Notes: a model not told the origin generated them from the letters alone. DNA of 64,000 nt from Streptomyces longisporoflavus (GCF_014649775.1 NZ_BMTR01000001.1:310001-374000); one strand, 5' to 3'; positions 17,901 through 25,782 are shown, numbered from the stretch's first letter. Numbers and translations are program-made.

Positions 17901-18076
17901 CAGCGGGTGTGGGCCAGCAGGACACGGTAGTAGGTGCTCGCGATCGCGTCCGGTTCCGCGGCGGCGGCCGAGGCCTGCCCCGAGCCGAGGGAGAGCGGAA
18001 AGGCCGCCACGGCACCGGTGCCCCCGAGGATCTTGAGGGCTTGGCGGCGTGAGAGTCCCCGGACTTGCTGCGGCAT
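14969..18076 (-). CDS. Large Tat-secreted protein with two discoidin (F5/8 type C) domains, lyase-like
   Basis: This 1035-residue protein has a Tat signal (LSRRQALKILGG plus hydrophobic segment). The first 400 residues form a helical, Trp- and His-rich region resembling the alpha/alpha-toroid of polysaccharide lyases, with VENHGSFGPHYQ as a possible active-site segment. A beta-rich middle follows, then two discoidin-like carbohydrate-binding domains (roughly residues 665-760 and 920-1035, with SWIAVDLGSSRSVDRVTLRW and MVVDLGTEQHIGEIRTRW). It probably degrades or binds an extracellular polysaccharide; the lyase label is inference. The start at 18076 follows AAGGAAGG. A LacI-type operator lies 20 bases upstream. 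Confidence 0.75.
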   Translation of the reverse strand: MPQQVRGLSRRQALKILGGTGAVAAFPLSLGSGQASAAAAEPDAIASTYYRVLLAHTRWAETQWDAAKGHYTAKDFGFAVVLGNAVLLTRGPYDAELAGVDRDTLRTRTLATLKHFAASNRLTGGTQWGRKLFFDTTFQSYFILAARLLWDDLDEATRRDVDTIVRGQARYTAELGTDDDPDSGEWTPHGLTGGFEGDTKLEEMGIYAQSLAPALAWASDDQHHDTWRAAFGRWSRNEAGLPPADLANPARVDGVPVSANTAQNLYDTFIVENHGSFGPHYQEELWRTSGRNAAHFLAAGKALPEVLTAQPNALPLWRTLLGVMSDAGEPLMPMVADREHLYGRDVIPLAFLAQVTGDRAAAACERALAERLEGYQKYPPEYRIAKFSGEPKYEPEARAEVAISYLLHEWRARSGEPPVRPLSAEELFEQANGVRDHGTGPGLVSHQSPGAWAGTVSKPGFVKFAWQPAHDDWLFAISGTTPVFLPSTRAKATGRNVATYTRLRDGFDGSASVLTLEQGLAGFTTLPSGAVVYATSGTAAGEGHLEVRNLAIPGIPGLDGSRTYRAAEGSTTVEAGSGGRPSAGPRTDELTFPAGQFRHLRMLGVRPDPSYGYSLYSFEIRDGASGEDLARAGGAKASASSFDPGKEPSLVIDGVGTSRWAVSRADRTRADSWIAVDLGSSRSVDRVTLRWESAAGRAYRLQGSADGERWTDLVAWPQPDLTSRGGWLDVDGRAGLVVRGGAHPISVYGDTVVLSDGPAESVLIEGLPGATPEELRAAAARKTPSADSAKVKAALTGDYLSLFNLSPDPVTTTVTIPRSRAGEARLYEGVQTLTESATTYRVQLPSAAALLAPPRITLSAHRLPVGLRAEVVDGSTVRLRGPSCRVTVSAQGRSVGATVRAGRTTTITVPRAMAYPLADLALGRDTFPTAPLPPGMTDPRAAVDGDGATAWQAGQDGRMVVDLGTEQHIGEIRTRWRGGHVPTSRVEFSLDGLTYEDSARLSARGSLRTDRSARYVALRVTAASGGALTALTVTS

Positions 18077-18095
18077 CGTGGCGCGACCTTCCTTG

Positions 18096-18107
18096 GACAA
18101 CGTTGTC
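18096..18107. promoter_or_regulatory. LacI-family-type operator upstream of the discoidin/lyase-like gene
   Basis: GACAACGTTGTC is a perfect 12-bp palindrome with the central CG typical of LacI-family operators. It lies 20 bases before the start codon at 18076 (minus strand), partly over the ribosome-binding region, where a repressor would block transcription. It differs from the candidate site of the LacI gene in this window (33269-33281), so the regulator is probably elsewhere. Confidence 0.6.
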
Positions 18108-18242
18108 AGAGTGCGGTCATTCTTCGGGCGTCCCCGCGCGTACGTCAAGGGTCCTGCCGTATCACGCGTCACTCCGAGAAACCGGGAAGCCGGGCTCCGC
18201 CGGGTCCAGGGCCGGTCGGCGGGTCAGGGGCCGGATGCCGGG

Positions 18243-18683
18243 TCAAGATCCGGTCGGCGGGGCTTCGCTCGGAGCCTCGTCCGGGTGAGCGGAGGACGAG
18301 GGCGGCCACGCGGGGCGGTGCGACGGCGGCAGCGAATGCAGGGCCTGGCCCACGGTGAGGTAGCGGGGGAACATGTCCGCGCTGCCCGTCAGTGTCAGGA
18401 GCGACACGAGATGGCGTCCGGCCCCGGCAAGGAGCAACTGGCCCTCACGACGCCGCAGTAACCACCGCACCCCGAGCAGGCAGTTGAGCCCACGCGAATC
18501 GCAGAACACAAGCGCCGTCACATCGAGAACGAGATGTCGGTGCCCTGCCATGACGGAGTCTCCGAGGGTACGAAGGAAGTACTTCTCGGCGGTCCGGTCG
18601 AGTTCACCGCTCACACGCAGTACGGCGCATTCGTCGCACCGCGCGAGCTCGTGGATGATGAGGCGATGGGTCTGCGTCGACAT
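18243..18683 (-). CDS. STAS-domain anti-sigma factor antagonist
   Basis: This 146-residue protein is a single STAS domain (about residues 8-110) followed by a Pro/Ser-rich tail. The loop LVLDVTALVFCDSRGLNCLL keeps the Asp-Ser pair with the phosphorylatable Ser63, as in SpoIIAA/RsbV-type proteins. It would bind an RsbW-like kinase and free a sigma factor when dephosphorylated. No kinase or sigma gene is adjacent; the kinase at 2074 and phosphatase at 48680 are possible distant partners only by type. Upstream is a 200-base gap shared with a divergent GNAT gene. Confidence 0.88.
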   Translation of the reverse strand: MSTQTHRLIIHELARCDECAVLRVSGELDRTAEKYFLRTLGDSVMAGHRHLVLDVTALVFCDSRGLNCLLGVRWLLRRREGQLLLAGAGRHLVSLLTLTGSADMFPRYLTVGQALHSLPPSHRPAWPPSSSAHPDEAPSEAPPTGS

Positions 18684-18885
18684 CGCGCCTCCTTGTGGTC
18701 GTCGAACGGAAGCCCGTGCGGATGTCGAGACACGAAGTGCCTGGCTGCCGAGTATCCCGTCCGTCCCTCCCTACGCCTCTCCGCGGCCGGCGGTGCGGTG
18801 GAGGCCGCTCCGGGGTGTGACCCTTGTGCGGAGCGATGCCGTTGTGTCAGCCGAGAGGGCTGGAGCCACGAAAAGGATGACCGTC

Positions 18886-19395
18886 ATGACCAACACCTGG
18901 ATCACACGCGCCGAGACCGGCGCCGACAGCCCCGCCGTCCGCGCCATCGTCGTCGCCGCGTTCGACACACCGTCCGAGGCCGACCTCGTCGACGCGCTGC
19001 GTGCCGATCCCGCGTGGATCGACGGCCTTTCGATCGTCGCCACCGACCAGGACGGCAAGCTCGTCGGGCACGCACTGCTGACCCGGTGCCACATCGGCGA
19101 CACCCCGGCCCTGTGCCTGGCGCCCGTGGCCGTACTGCCCGAGTACCAGAAGACCGGCGCCGGCTCCGCGGCCATCCGCGCCGCACTCGACGCGGCCAGG
19201 GACAAGGGCGAGCACTACGTCACCGTCCTCGGGCATCCCGCGTACTACCCGCGCTTCGGCTTCTCCCGTGCCTCGGCGTACGGCATCGGCATCAGCATCG
19301 ACGTACCGGACGAGGCCATGATGGCCCTCGCTTTCGACAGCGGTCACCCGTTGCCCGGCGGCGTGGTGCGTTACGCGGCACCGTTCGGTATCTAG
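18886..19395 (+). CDS. GNAT family N-acetyltransferase (YhbS-like)
   Basis: This 169-residue protein has the GNAT core, with acetyl-CoA loop VLPEYQKTGAGSAAIRAAL (motif A; Q/RxxGxG/A form) and the LGHPAYYPRFGF segment typical of the YhbS subgroup. Substrate is unknown. I chose the second of two close in-frame ATG codons (18886, not 18877) because AAAAGG at 18871-18876 is then well spaced. The gene stands alone between divergent and downstream genes. Confidence 0.85.
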   Translation: MTNTWITRAETGADSPAVRAIVVAAFDTPSEADLVDALRADPAWIDGLSIVATDQDGKLVGHALLTRCHIGDTPALCLAPVAVLPEYQKTGAGSAAIRAALDAARDKGEHYVTVLGHPAYYPRFGFSRASAYGIGISIDVPDEAMMALAFDSGHPLPGGVVRYAAPFGI

Positions 19396-19462
19396 CGCCG
19401 CATCATGTGTCGCGCGTCCCGTACGGAGCCGCGGCGAAAGTCTGATGCGAGGGTGGCTGCCG

Positions 19463-20356
19463 ATGGACATGATGTGCGTCATGACTGTGTACGCCGACCC
19501 TCCCGCCCGACTGGGTGAGAGCCGGCTCTCCGATGGACGGTTGCTCGGCTGGGCCGAGTGGGGGCCGTCGGACGGGGTGCCTGTTCTGTTGTGTCCGGGT
19601 GCCGCGACGAGCCGGTGGCTCGGCTTCGGCGCAGGTGTCGTCGAGGCGCTCGGCGTGCGTCTTGTCTCCGTGGACCGGCCGGGGCTCGGTGTCTCGACAC
19701 CTGCGCCCGGCCGTACTTTCGCGGCCGTGGCCGACGATATGCGGCAACTCTGCGCCCTGCGGAGGCTGGGGCGCCCGGCCATGGTGGGGAACTCACAGGG
19801 CGCGCCGTTCGCGCTGGCCTGCGCCGAGGCGGGCGTGGCCTCGGCACTGGCTGTGGTCTCCGGTGCGGATGAGGTCGCCGCGCCGGAGTTCGCCTCAGTC
19901 CTGGCGGAAGATCTGCGCGGCCTGGTCGAGCGGACCGCGCGCGACCCGGCAGGCGCCGAGGAGTTGTTCGCCGGCTTCACCGCGGACGCGATGTGGGACA
20001 TGGTCATGTCCGGGAGCCCGGAGTGCGATCTCGCGGTCTATGAGGATCCCGGTTTTGCGGCTGCCTATCTGAGGGCCTTGAGCGAGGGCTTTGGCCAAGG
20101 TGGCGCCGGGTACGCGCGCGACACCGTACTGGCCATGGGGCGTTGGCCCTTCGACCTCGACGCGATCACCGTCCCGGTCGACATCTGGTACGGCGAACGC
20201 GACACCGGCCACTCGCCCGACAACGGAGCGCTGCTCGCGGCCCGTATGCCGGGAGCGCGACGTCGTGTCGTACCGGAGATCGGCGGCGCGTTGCTGTGGA
20301 CACATGCCGAGCCGGTCCTCGCGTCGCTGCTCGCGCAGGCCACGACCAGCGGGTAG
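19463..20356 (+). CDS. Alpha/beta hydrolase
   Basis: This protein of about 297 residues has an alpha/beta-hydrolase fold: oxyanion segment LCPGAATSRWLG, Asp-rich strand VDRPGLGVS, nucleophile elbow GNSQGAP (Ser) and a C-terminal His in LLWTHAEP. It is cytosolic and of normal length for the family (epoxide hydrolase/esterase-like). Several ATG codons crowd the start; 19463 is best placed behind GAGGGTGG (19449-19456), and 19481 is an alternative. Substrate is unknown. The next gene, a double GNAT, follows after about 70 bases. Confidence 0.82.
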   Translation: MDMMCVMTVYADPPARLGESRLSDGRLLGWAEWGPSDGVPVLLCPGAATSRWLGFGAGVVEALGVRLVSVDRPGLGVSTPAPGRTFAAVADDMRQLCALRRLGRPAMVGNSQGAPFALACAEAGVASALAVVSGADEVAAPEFASVLAEDLRGLVERTARDPAGAEELFAGFTADAMWDMVMSGSPECDLAVYEDPGFAAAYLRALSEGFGQGGAGYARDTVLAMGRWPFDLDAITVPVDIWYGERDTGHSPDNGALLAARMPGARRRVVPEIGGALLWTHAEPVLASLLAQATTSG

Positions 20357-20427
20357 CCGACGGGGAGGTGGTGGTGTCCGGGAAAAGTCCGTTGCGGACG
20401 CGACTCCCGGCACCGGAGAGTGAGGCC

Positions 20428-21387
20428 ATGACCTCGCCCACGGCCCTTCCCCCCGGCCTGACCCTGCGGCCCGCGACGGTCGACGACGCGGCGGCGGTGT
20501 GCGCGCTGCTCAACGAGATCGACGCCTTGGAGATCGGCCGTGCCGACACCGATCTCTGCGATGTCCAGGCCGACTTGAAGCACCCCGAAGCGGACCTGGA
20601 GCACGACTCCTGGCTGCTGTCCGACGACGGGCGGCTGATGGCGTACGGCCTGCTGTGGGACGAGTCCGGCGGCGAGCGGATCGACGCGGAGTACTACACG
20701 CTGCCCGGTCGGCCCCTGGCCTCCGGGCACCTCCTCGACGTCATGGAGGCGCGCGCCGCCGAGCGGGCCGCCGCCAACGGAGCCGGCCGGGCGGTGGTGC
20801 ACCTGGAGCTCAACATCGCTTCGACCCTGGACCCGGGCGTGATGCGCGGACGGGGCTGGACCCCGGTCCGGCGCTACCACGCGATGGTCCGCACCCTGTC
20901 CACGACCACGGACCGGTTGCCGGCACCGCCGCCCGGCGTGACGCTGCGCCCGTGCCTGGAGGAGCCGGACCGCCGGCGCGCCCACGCACTCCTCCAGGAC
21001 ACCTTCGCCGATCACTTCGACTTCCACCCGCGTACCTACGAGCAGTGGCTGGACGACATCGACGCGGAGCATGCCGACTGGTCCCTGACGTGGATCGCGC
21101 ATGTCGACGGGGTCGGCGACGCCGCGGTGCTCGGCACCCGCAACAACCGCACGTCGATGGCCTGGATCGGCTGCATCGGCGTGCTGCGCGAGGCCCGCGG
21201 CCGGGGCCTGGGCAGCTATCTCCTGCGTCATGCCTTCGGCCACTACGCGGCTCTCGGCCGTGACCGGATCGGCCTCGGTGTGGACACCGACAACAGCACC
21301 GGCGCACTCGCCCTGTACGAACGCCATGGCATGAGCCGCGACTTCGCCGTCCAGACCTGGGAGCTGATCCGCCCCGTCGCGCGGTGA
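20428..21387 (+). CDS. Two-domain GNAT family acetyltransferase
   Basis: This 319-residue protein contains two tandem GNAT folds. The C-terminal copy (about 170-319) has the intact acetyl-CoA motif VLREARGRGLGSYLLRHAF and the NSTGALALYERHGM segment; the N-terminal copy (about 10-160) lacks a clear motif A and may be structural. Mycothiol synthase (MshD) has this double arrangement, but the sequence is that of the broader tandem-GNAT group rather than clearly MshD. The start ATG follows GGAGAGTGAGG. It may be cotranscribed with the upstream hydrolase. Confidence 0.83.
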   Translation: MTSPTALPPGLTLRPATVDDAAAVCALLNEIDALEIGRADTDLCDVQADLKHPEADLEHDSWLLSDDGRLMAYGLLWDESGGERIDAEYYTLPGRPLASGHLLDVMEARAAERAAANGAGRAVVHLELNIASTLDPGVMRGRGWTPVRRYHAMVRTLSTTTDRLPAPPPGVTLRPCLEEPDRRRAHALLQDTFADHFDFHPRTYEQWLDDIDAEHADWSLTWIAHVDGVGDAAVLGTRNNRTSMAWIGCIGVLREARGRGLGSYLLRHAFGHYAALGRDRIGLGVDTDNSTGALALYERHGMSRDFAVQTWELIRPVAR

Positions 21388-21390
21388 CCC

Positions 21391-21408
21391 CGGCGGCGCG
21401 CGCCGCCG
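21391..21408. terminator. 18-bp perfect palindrome between convergent genes
   Basis: CGGCGGCGCGCGCCGCCG fills exactly the space between the GNAT stop (21387) and the SDR stop (21409). Its position between convergent genes suggests a bidirectional terminator. Confidence 0.65.
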
Positions 21409-22347
21409 TCAGACGGTCGCCGGGAACGCGAACCGTACGTCCGTCAGCTGCTCCGACAGCTCCCACAGGCGGCGGCCCGTGTCGGGGTCAGCCGCGACGG
21501 GCGCGAGCTGTACGCGCGCGGGTGCGCCGCGCAGTTCGGCCATGCCGCCCGGGCCGATGAACTGTCCGCCCTCGACCGTCGGATCGGTTGCCGCGTAGAG
21601 CTGGGGCAGTGCGCCGTCGGCCGGGCGCTGGGCGAGCAGCGGATTGCCGATGCGGCCGAGCACCAGCCGCCACAGGCCGATCGGCGTGCCGTACTGGAGG
21701 TTGGTGGCGGTGTAGCCGGGGTGGGCGAGCACGCTGCGCACCGGGCTGCCGGATCGGGAGAGCCGGCGGTGGAGTTCACGGCCGAAGACGGCGTTGGCGA
21801 GCTTCGACTGGTTGTAGAAGCCCATGGGCTTGTAGCGGCGCTCGCCGGAGAGGTCGTCGAAGCGGATGTGCGCCTGCCGGTGGTTGACCGAACTGACCGT
21901 CACCACGCGCGGCTTGTCCCCCGCGGCCAACAGGTCGAGCAGCAGTCCGGTGAGCGCGAAGTGACCGAGGTGATTGCAGGCGAACTGCAACTCGTGGCCC
22001 TGCGCGCTGAGGGTGCGGGGCGGCGCCATCACGCCCGCGTTGTTGATGAGCACGTCGAGGCGCGGGTGGTCGGCGTGCAGCTGACCGGCGAAGGCACGGA
22101 CGGAGTCGAGGTCGGCCAGGTCGAGGCGGCGCACCTCCAGGCTCGCCTCCGGTTGTCCGGCGGCGATCTCGGTGACCGCTCGGCGGCCCTTCGCCTCGTC
22201 CCGTACCGCCAGGATCACGTGCCCGCCCCGGCGGGCGAGCGCTCGTGTGGTCGCCAGGCCGAGCCCGCTGTTGGCTCCGGTGACCACGAAGACCCGCCCG
22301 CTCTGGTCCGGTATGTGCTCGGCTGTCCAGCTCTGCTGCTGCGTCAT
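21409..22347 (-). CDS. Short-chain dehydrogenase/reductase (retinol dehydrogenase-like)
   Basis: This 312-residue SDR has the cofactor motif TGANSGLG near residue 25, the NNAG motif in VLINNAGVMAPP, the catalytic Ser in TVSSVNH, and YNQSK (Tyr and Lys). The layout matches classical/retinol-dehydrogenase-like SDRs such as oxidoreductases of WWOX type. ATG at 22347 and at 22356 are both possible; neither has a strong ribosome site. It is divergent from a TetR gene, its likely regulator. Substrate is unknown. Confidence 0.9.
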   Translation of the reverse strand: MTQQQSWTAEHIPDQSGRVFVVTGANSGLGLATTRALARRGGHVILAVRDEAKGRRAVTEIAAGQPEASLEVRRLDLADLDSVRAFAGQLHADHPRLDVLINNAGVMAPPRTLSAQGHELQFACNHLGHFALTGLLLDLLAAGDKPRVVTVSSVNHRQAHIRFDDLSGERRYKPMGFYNQSKLANAVFGRELHRRLSRSGSPVRSVLAHPGYTATNLQYGTPIGLWRLVLGRIGNPLLAQRPADGALPQLYAATDPTVEGGQFIGPGGMAELRGAPARVQLAPVAADPDTGRRLWELSEQLTDVRFAFPATV

Positions 22348-22412
22348 GCGGCACATGTTGTCGCTCGTGGCACTCAGTGTCAAGGGGTGCCCGGAGTGCC
22401 ATACAAGGCATG

Positions 22413-22432
22413 GCGTGTACTTCAGCGTGTAC
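22413..22432. promoter_or_regulatory. Direct repeat GCGTGTAC in the SDR/TetR divergent gap
   Basis: GCGTGTAC occurs at 22413-22420 and 22425-22432, 12 bases apart, in the roughly 95-base gap between the divergent SDR and TetR genes. A nearby GCCAT/ATGGC inverted repeat overlaps the first copy. These are candidate binding sites for the TetR protein. No promoter boxes are clear. Confidence 0.4.
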
Positions 22433-22441
22433 GATGGCGCG

Positions 22442-23053
22442 GTGAGTTCCCGCCCCGAAGTGACCATGGCCGAGCGCAAACGGCAGCTCGTCTCGAGCGA
22501 GTTGACCGAGGCGGCGCTGCAACTTCTTGCCCGTAAGGGCTTTGACGCGGTCACCATCGACGAGATCGTGGCCACCGCCGGGGTCTCCCGGCGGACGTTC
22601 TTCCGATACTTCGCGTCCAAGGAAGACGTGGTCGTCCAGTTCCTGGCCGACATGGGCGACGGCATCCGCGCGGAGCTGGCCGCTCGTCCAGACGACGAAC
22701 GGCCCTCGGTGGCGTTGCGGCACGCCGTCTGGGTCCCCGTCGCCGCCTGCGGTGACCACCGCGAGCGGGTGCTGCCCGTGGTCCGGCTGATCCTGCGTAC
22801 GCCCGCCCTGCGCGCACGCTTCCTGGAGCGCCAGGCGCAGTGGAGCGACGATCTGACCGGAGAGGTGGCGCGGCGCCTAGGCCGCGACGCGGGCGACGAC
22901 ATGTATCCGCGGCTCGCTGCCGGGATGGCCCTGTCCGCCTTCGACGCCGTGCTGCGGCGGTGGAGCGAGAGCGACGGCGCCGAGGATCCCGCGCAGCTGA
23001 CCGACCGGGCCTTCGCCGTCATCGCCCCGGCGCTTGACGGCGACGGAGCGTAG
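22442..23053 (+). CDS. TetR/AcrR family transcriptional regulator
   Basis: This 203-residue protein has an N-terminal TetR HTH (about residues 20-65, with VATAGVSRRTFFRYFASKED) and a helical ligand domain. It lies divergent to the SDR gene and probably represses it and itself. The GTG at 22442 gives the longer form; an ATG at 22466 (MAERKRQ) is a reasonable alternative. The stop codon falls in the first of three 18-bp direct repeats (23042-23094); without the TAG the repeat would add Asp-Trp-Asp-Gly-Ala-Lys units. Confidence 0.87.
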   Translation: MSSRPEVTMAERKRQLVSSELTEAALQLLARKGFDAVTIDEIVATAGVSRRTFFRYFASKEDVVVQFLADMGDGIRAELAARPDDERPSVALRHAVWVPVAACGDHRERVLPVVRLILRTPALRARFLERQAQWSDDLTGEVARRLGRDAGDDMYPRLAAGMALSAFDAVLRRWSESDGAEDPAQLTDRAFAVIAPALDGDGA

Positions 23054-23094
23054 GACTGGGACGGAGCGAAGGACTGGGACGGAGCGAAGGGCGG
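23042..23094 (+). repeat. 18-bp tandem repeats overlapping the TetR stop codon
   Basis: The unit GACGGAGCGAAGGACTGG occurs about three times (23042-23059, 23060-23077, 23078-23094 partly). The first copy has T instead of A, turning a Lys codon into the TAG stop. In frame the copies would encode DWDGAK repeats. Confidence 0.8.
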
Positions 23095-23198
23095 CGATGG
23101 ATCGCAGGGCCGGGTGCGCCGGTGCCGCAGGGCTCCGGTCCCCGGGCGGCGGAGGGGCGGTGGCCCGCGAGCCTCTCCCGGGCTGGCATCATCGAGGG

Positions 23199-23909
23199 AT
23201 GTCTGACTTGATCATCGCCGCCTGTGACGGAGCCGCGAAGAAGAACCCCGGCCCGGCGGCCTGGGCCTGGGTGGTCGCCGATTCCGACGAGCGCCCGCAG
23301 CGCTGGGAGGCCGGTCCGCTCGGCAACACGACCAACAACGTGGCCGAACTGACCGCGCTGGCCGAGCTGTTGGAGTCCACCGACCCGGCCCTGCCGCTCG
23401 AGGTCCGCATGGACAGCCAGTACGCGATGAACGCGGTCACCAAGTGGATCGCGTCCTGGAAGCGCAACGGCTGGCAGACCGCGGCGAAGAAGCCGGTGGC
23501 AAACAAGGACCTCGTGGTCCGTATCGACGCACTCCTGCAGGGCCGCGCGGTGACCTTCCGGCATGTCGCGGCGCACCAGGTGGACGGTGACCACCTCAAC
23601 GCGATCGCCGACGTCGCCGCCAGCGACGCCGCCACGACACAGCAGCCCGCCGGGACCGCCCACGGAACGCTCGCGATCCCGGAACCGCGGCCCGAGCGCA
23701 TGACGGCCGCTCCCGCCGCCCGGTCGCGCAAGAGCTCCGCATCGGGGGCGGGCAAGAGCTCCGGCGCCCGGTCGGGCAAGGGGGGCTCGGGCGGGGTGAT
23801 CAAGGCAAAGTTCCCCGGCCGCTGCCACTGCCAGAAGCCCTACGCGGCCGGAGAGAAGATCGCGAAGAACCCGCACGGCTGGGGACACGTGGAGTGCCGG
23901 GACTCCTGA
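23199..23909 (+). CDS. rnhA: Ribonuclease HI with Cys-rich C-terminal extension
   Basis: This 236-residue protein has an N-terminal RNase H domain (about 1-140): ACDGAAKKNPGPAAW gives the first Asp, NVAELTAL the Glu, VRMDSQYAM the second Asp, and HVAAHQVDGDHLNAIAD the His and last Asp. It degrades the RNA strand of RNA-DNA hybrids in the cytosol. After a Ser/Ala/Gly/Lys linker (about 150-200) comes a tail with GRCHCQKPYAAGEKI and GWGHVEC, a C-x-C...H...C set that could bind zinc. This is longer than E. coli RNase HI (155 residues). The start follows GAGGG. It is convergent with the PBP gene. Confidence 0.88.
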   Translation: MSDLIIAACDGAAKKNPGPAAWAWVVADSDERPQRWEAGPLGNTTNNVAELTALAELLESTDPALPLEVRMDSQYAMNAVTKWIASWKRNGWQTAAKKPVANKDLVVRIDALLQGRAVTFRHVAAHQVDGDHLNAIADVAASDAATTQQPAGTAHGTLAIPEPRPERMTAAPAARSRKSSASGAGKSSGARSGKGGSGGVIKAKFPGRCHCQKPYAAGEKIAKNPHGWGHVECRDS

Positions 23910-24058
23910 GGCATGTGCGGGCTGGGGGCGCTGCGTGAAGCGGGGGCGCTGGGTGCAGCCCCGGCAGCACGCTCAGGCGCCGCGCGCGCGGACCGCCAGC
24001 AGGGCGGCCAGCCCGCTGCTACGAGGGGGTGATGACGAAACGCCACTGAACTTGGAAT

Positions 24059-24136
24059 CAGCAGGGCACGTCAGCAGGGCACGTCAGCAGGGCATATCAG
24101 CAGGGCGTGTCAGCAGGGCATGTCAGCAGGGCATGT
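24059..24136. repeat. Six tandem 13-bp repeats between convergent rnhA and PBP genes
   Basis: The unit CAGCAGGGCATGT (variants at the last four bases) occurs six times in a row and ends exactly at the PBP stop codon. The unit is not a multiple of three and lies in the untranslated gap, so it does not encode protein repeats. It may be a replication-slippage array or part of the shared 3' region. Confidence 0.85.
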
Positions 24137-25782
24137 CAGGAGGGGTCGTCCGGCACCGCGCCCAGGAGGCTGCGGACGACGGGGCCGGCGGAGGCGCCGC
24201 CGGTGACGCCCTTCTCGACGACGCAGGCCACGGCGACGTTGCCGCGGTGCGCGACGAACCAGCCGTTGTTGGGGGCGTCCTCGGAGACCTCGGCGGTACC
24301 GGTCTTCGCCCCTACGCTGCCGGGCAGGTCGGCCAGGACGCTCGCCGTACCTTCGGTGACCGTGGCGCGCATCAACTCACGGAGCTGCGCCACGACTTCA
24401 CGCGGCAGTGGGGTGGTCGTGGTCGTGTCTTCGGCCGCGCCGGTGAGGGTGGGCTGGTGGAAGGTGCCGGACACCGCCGTCGCGGTGACGGACGCCATGA
24501 TCAGCGGGTTGGCCTGCACTCTGCCCTGCCCGATCATCGACGCGGCCTTCTCGGTCTGGTCGCGGGGGACCGGGACCGACCCGTCGTACGAGGGAATGCC
24601 GACGTTCCACTCCTGGCCGACCCCGAAATACTTGCCCGGGACATCACCCAGCTCCCGATCACTCACCTTGTCGCGCAGGCCGATGAACGCGGTATTGCAC
24701 GAGGCGCTGAAGTCCTTGCGGAAGGTGGCGTCGCGGTGCTCGGACGCCTCGACGTTCTGGAACCGTTTGCCGACGGTGAGGTACTTGGGGCAGTCCACGA
24801 CATCGCCGGGCGCGACCGCGTCCTTGAGCAGCAGCGCACTGGTGGTGACGATCTTCCAGGTGGAGCCGGGCGCGTAGGTGCCCGAGACGGCGCGGTTGAA
24901 GCCGGCGGAGGGGGAGTTGGCGACGGCCAGGATCTCTCCGTCGTCGACACGCAGGGCGACGAGCGCGGCGTCCTTGCCCTCGGCCTCGGCGGCGAGGGCC
25001 TTCTCCGCGGCGGATTGCCAGGTGGCGTCGAGGGTGGTCGCCACCGGCTTGTCGGCGGGGCGCTCGGACTTCTTGCCGAACGAGACTTCCGTGCCCGTCA
25101 CCTCACCGGTGGCCCGTTCGACGAGCCGGACGGCGCCGCGCGGTCCGGCACCGCTGCCCCCGGCGATCCGGGGGATGAGAGGGCCGAGGGAGGGGTGTGT
25201 CGTGCCCGACAGCGCGTTCCCGTCACGGTCGTTGATTTGGGGCAGGGCGGAGTCCTCCCGCTCCAGGCGGAACTTGTGCGTACCGCTCAGCTTCGGGTGT
25301 ACGAGTGACAGCGCCCAGTCCACCTTCCATGTGCCGTCGTCCTGCTTGCGCAGCGGCAGGGACGAGGCGTAGGTCCAGGTGCCGAGGTCGGTGACGGGCA
25401 TCCTGGCGGAGAAGGCCATCGTCACGGTGCCGTCCTCACCGGCCGTGGCCGCCCCCGGGGTCAGGGTCGGTTCGCTGATGTCGAGACCCGCGGTGAAACT
25501 CTTCAGGACACGCTCCGCCTCCTCGGGACGCGAGGTCAGCGCCGCCGCCCGCGCAATGCGGCCCGCCTCCCAGTCGGCCAGGAACGCGCGCGCCTGCTTC
25601 GTCGCCTCCGGGGCGGGTATCGGCGGCCCGGGGTCGAAGGGGCCGAGCTCCGCGGCGTACCCGACGCCTGCGGCGATCGCGAGCGCCGAACCCGCCGCGA
25701 TCACCACGCGGGTGGCCGTACGGGCGGGTCTGCGGCCACGGCCGAGGCCGCCGGGTTCGGTCAGCGGTGCGGCATCCGTCAT
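24136..25782 (-). CDS. Penicillin-binding protein, class B-type transpeptidase with NTF2-like domain
   Basis: This 548-residue protein has one N-terminal membrane anchor (about residues 22-45), a MecA_N/NTF2-like domain (about 55-165), a dimerisation region and a C-terminal transpeptidase domain. The three active-site motifs are intact: S307-T-W-K310, S361-C-N363 and K493-T-G. It cross-links peptidoglycan outside the membrane. Such free PBPs are common in Streptomyces and can have lowered beta-lactam affinity; here it lies beside a beta-lactamase locus on the same strand, but a strong hairpin (25986-26019) separates them. Confidence 0.93.
   Translation of the reverse strand: MTDAAPLTEPGGLGRGRRPARTATRVVIAAGSALAIAAGVGYAAELGPFDPGPPIPAPEATKQARAFLADWEAGRIARAAALTSRPEEAERVLKSFTAGLDISEPTLTPGAATAGEDGTVTMAFSARMPVTDLGTWTYASSLPLRKQDDGTWKVDWALSLVHPKLSGTHKFRLEREDSALPQINDRDGNALSGTTHPSLGPLIPRIAGGSGAGPRGAVRLVERATGEVTGTEVSFGKKSERPADKPVATTLDATWQSAAEKALAAEAEGKDAALVALRVDDGEILAVANSPSAGFNRAVSGTYAPGSTWKIVTTSALLLKDAVAPGDVVDCPKYLTVGKRFQNVEASEHRDATFRKDFSASCNTAFIGLRDKVSDRELGDVPGKYFGVGQEWNVGIPSYDGSVPVPRDQTEKAASMIGQGRVQANPLIMASVTATAVSGTFHQPTLTGAAEDTTTTTPLPREVVAQLRELMRATVTEGTASVLADLPGSVGAKTGTAEVSEDAPNNGWFVAHRGNVAVACVVEKGVTGGASAGPVVRSLLGAVPDDPS

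Noticed and set aside
21409..23022. Long frame joining the SDR to an N-terminal extension
   Set aside because: The extension runs antisense to the TetR gene and the SDR fold begins at 22347 or 22356.
24059..24136. CRISPR-like array
   Set aside because: The 13-bp units are direct tandem copies with no spacers and no cas genes nearby.
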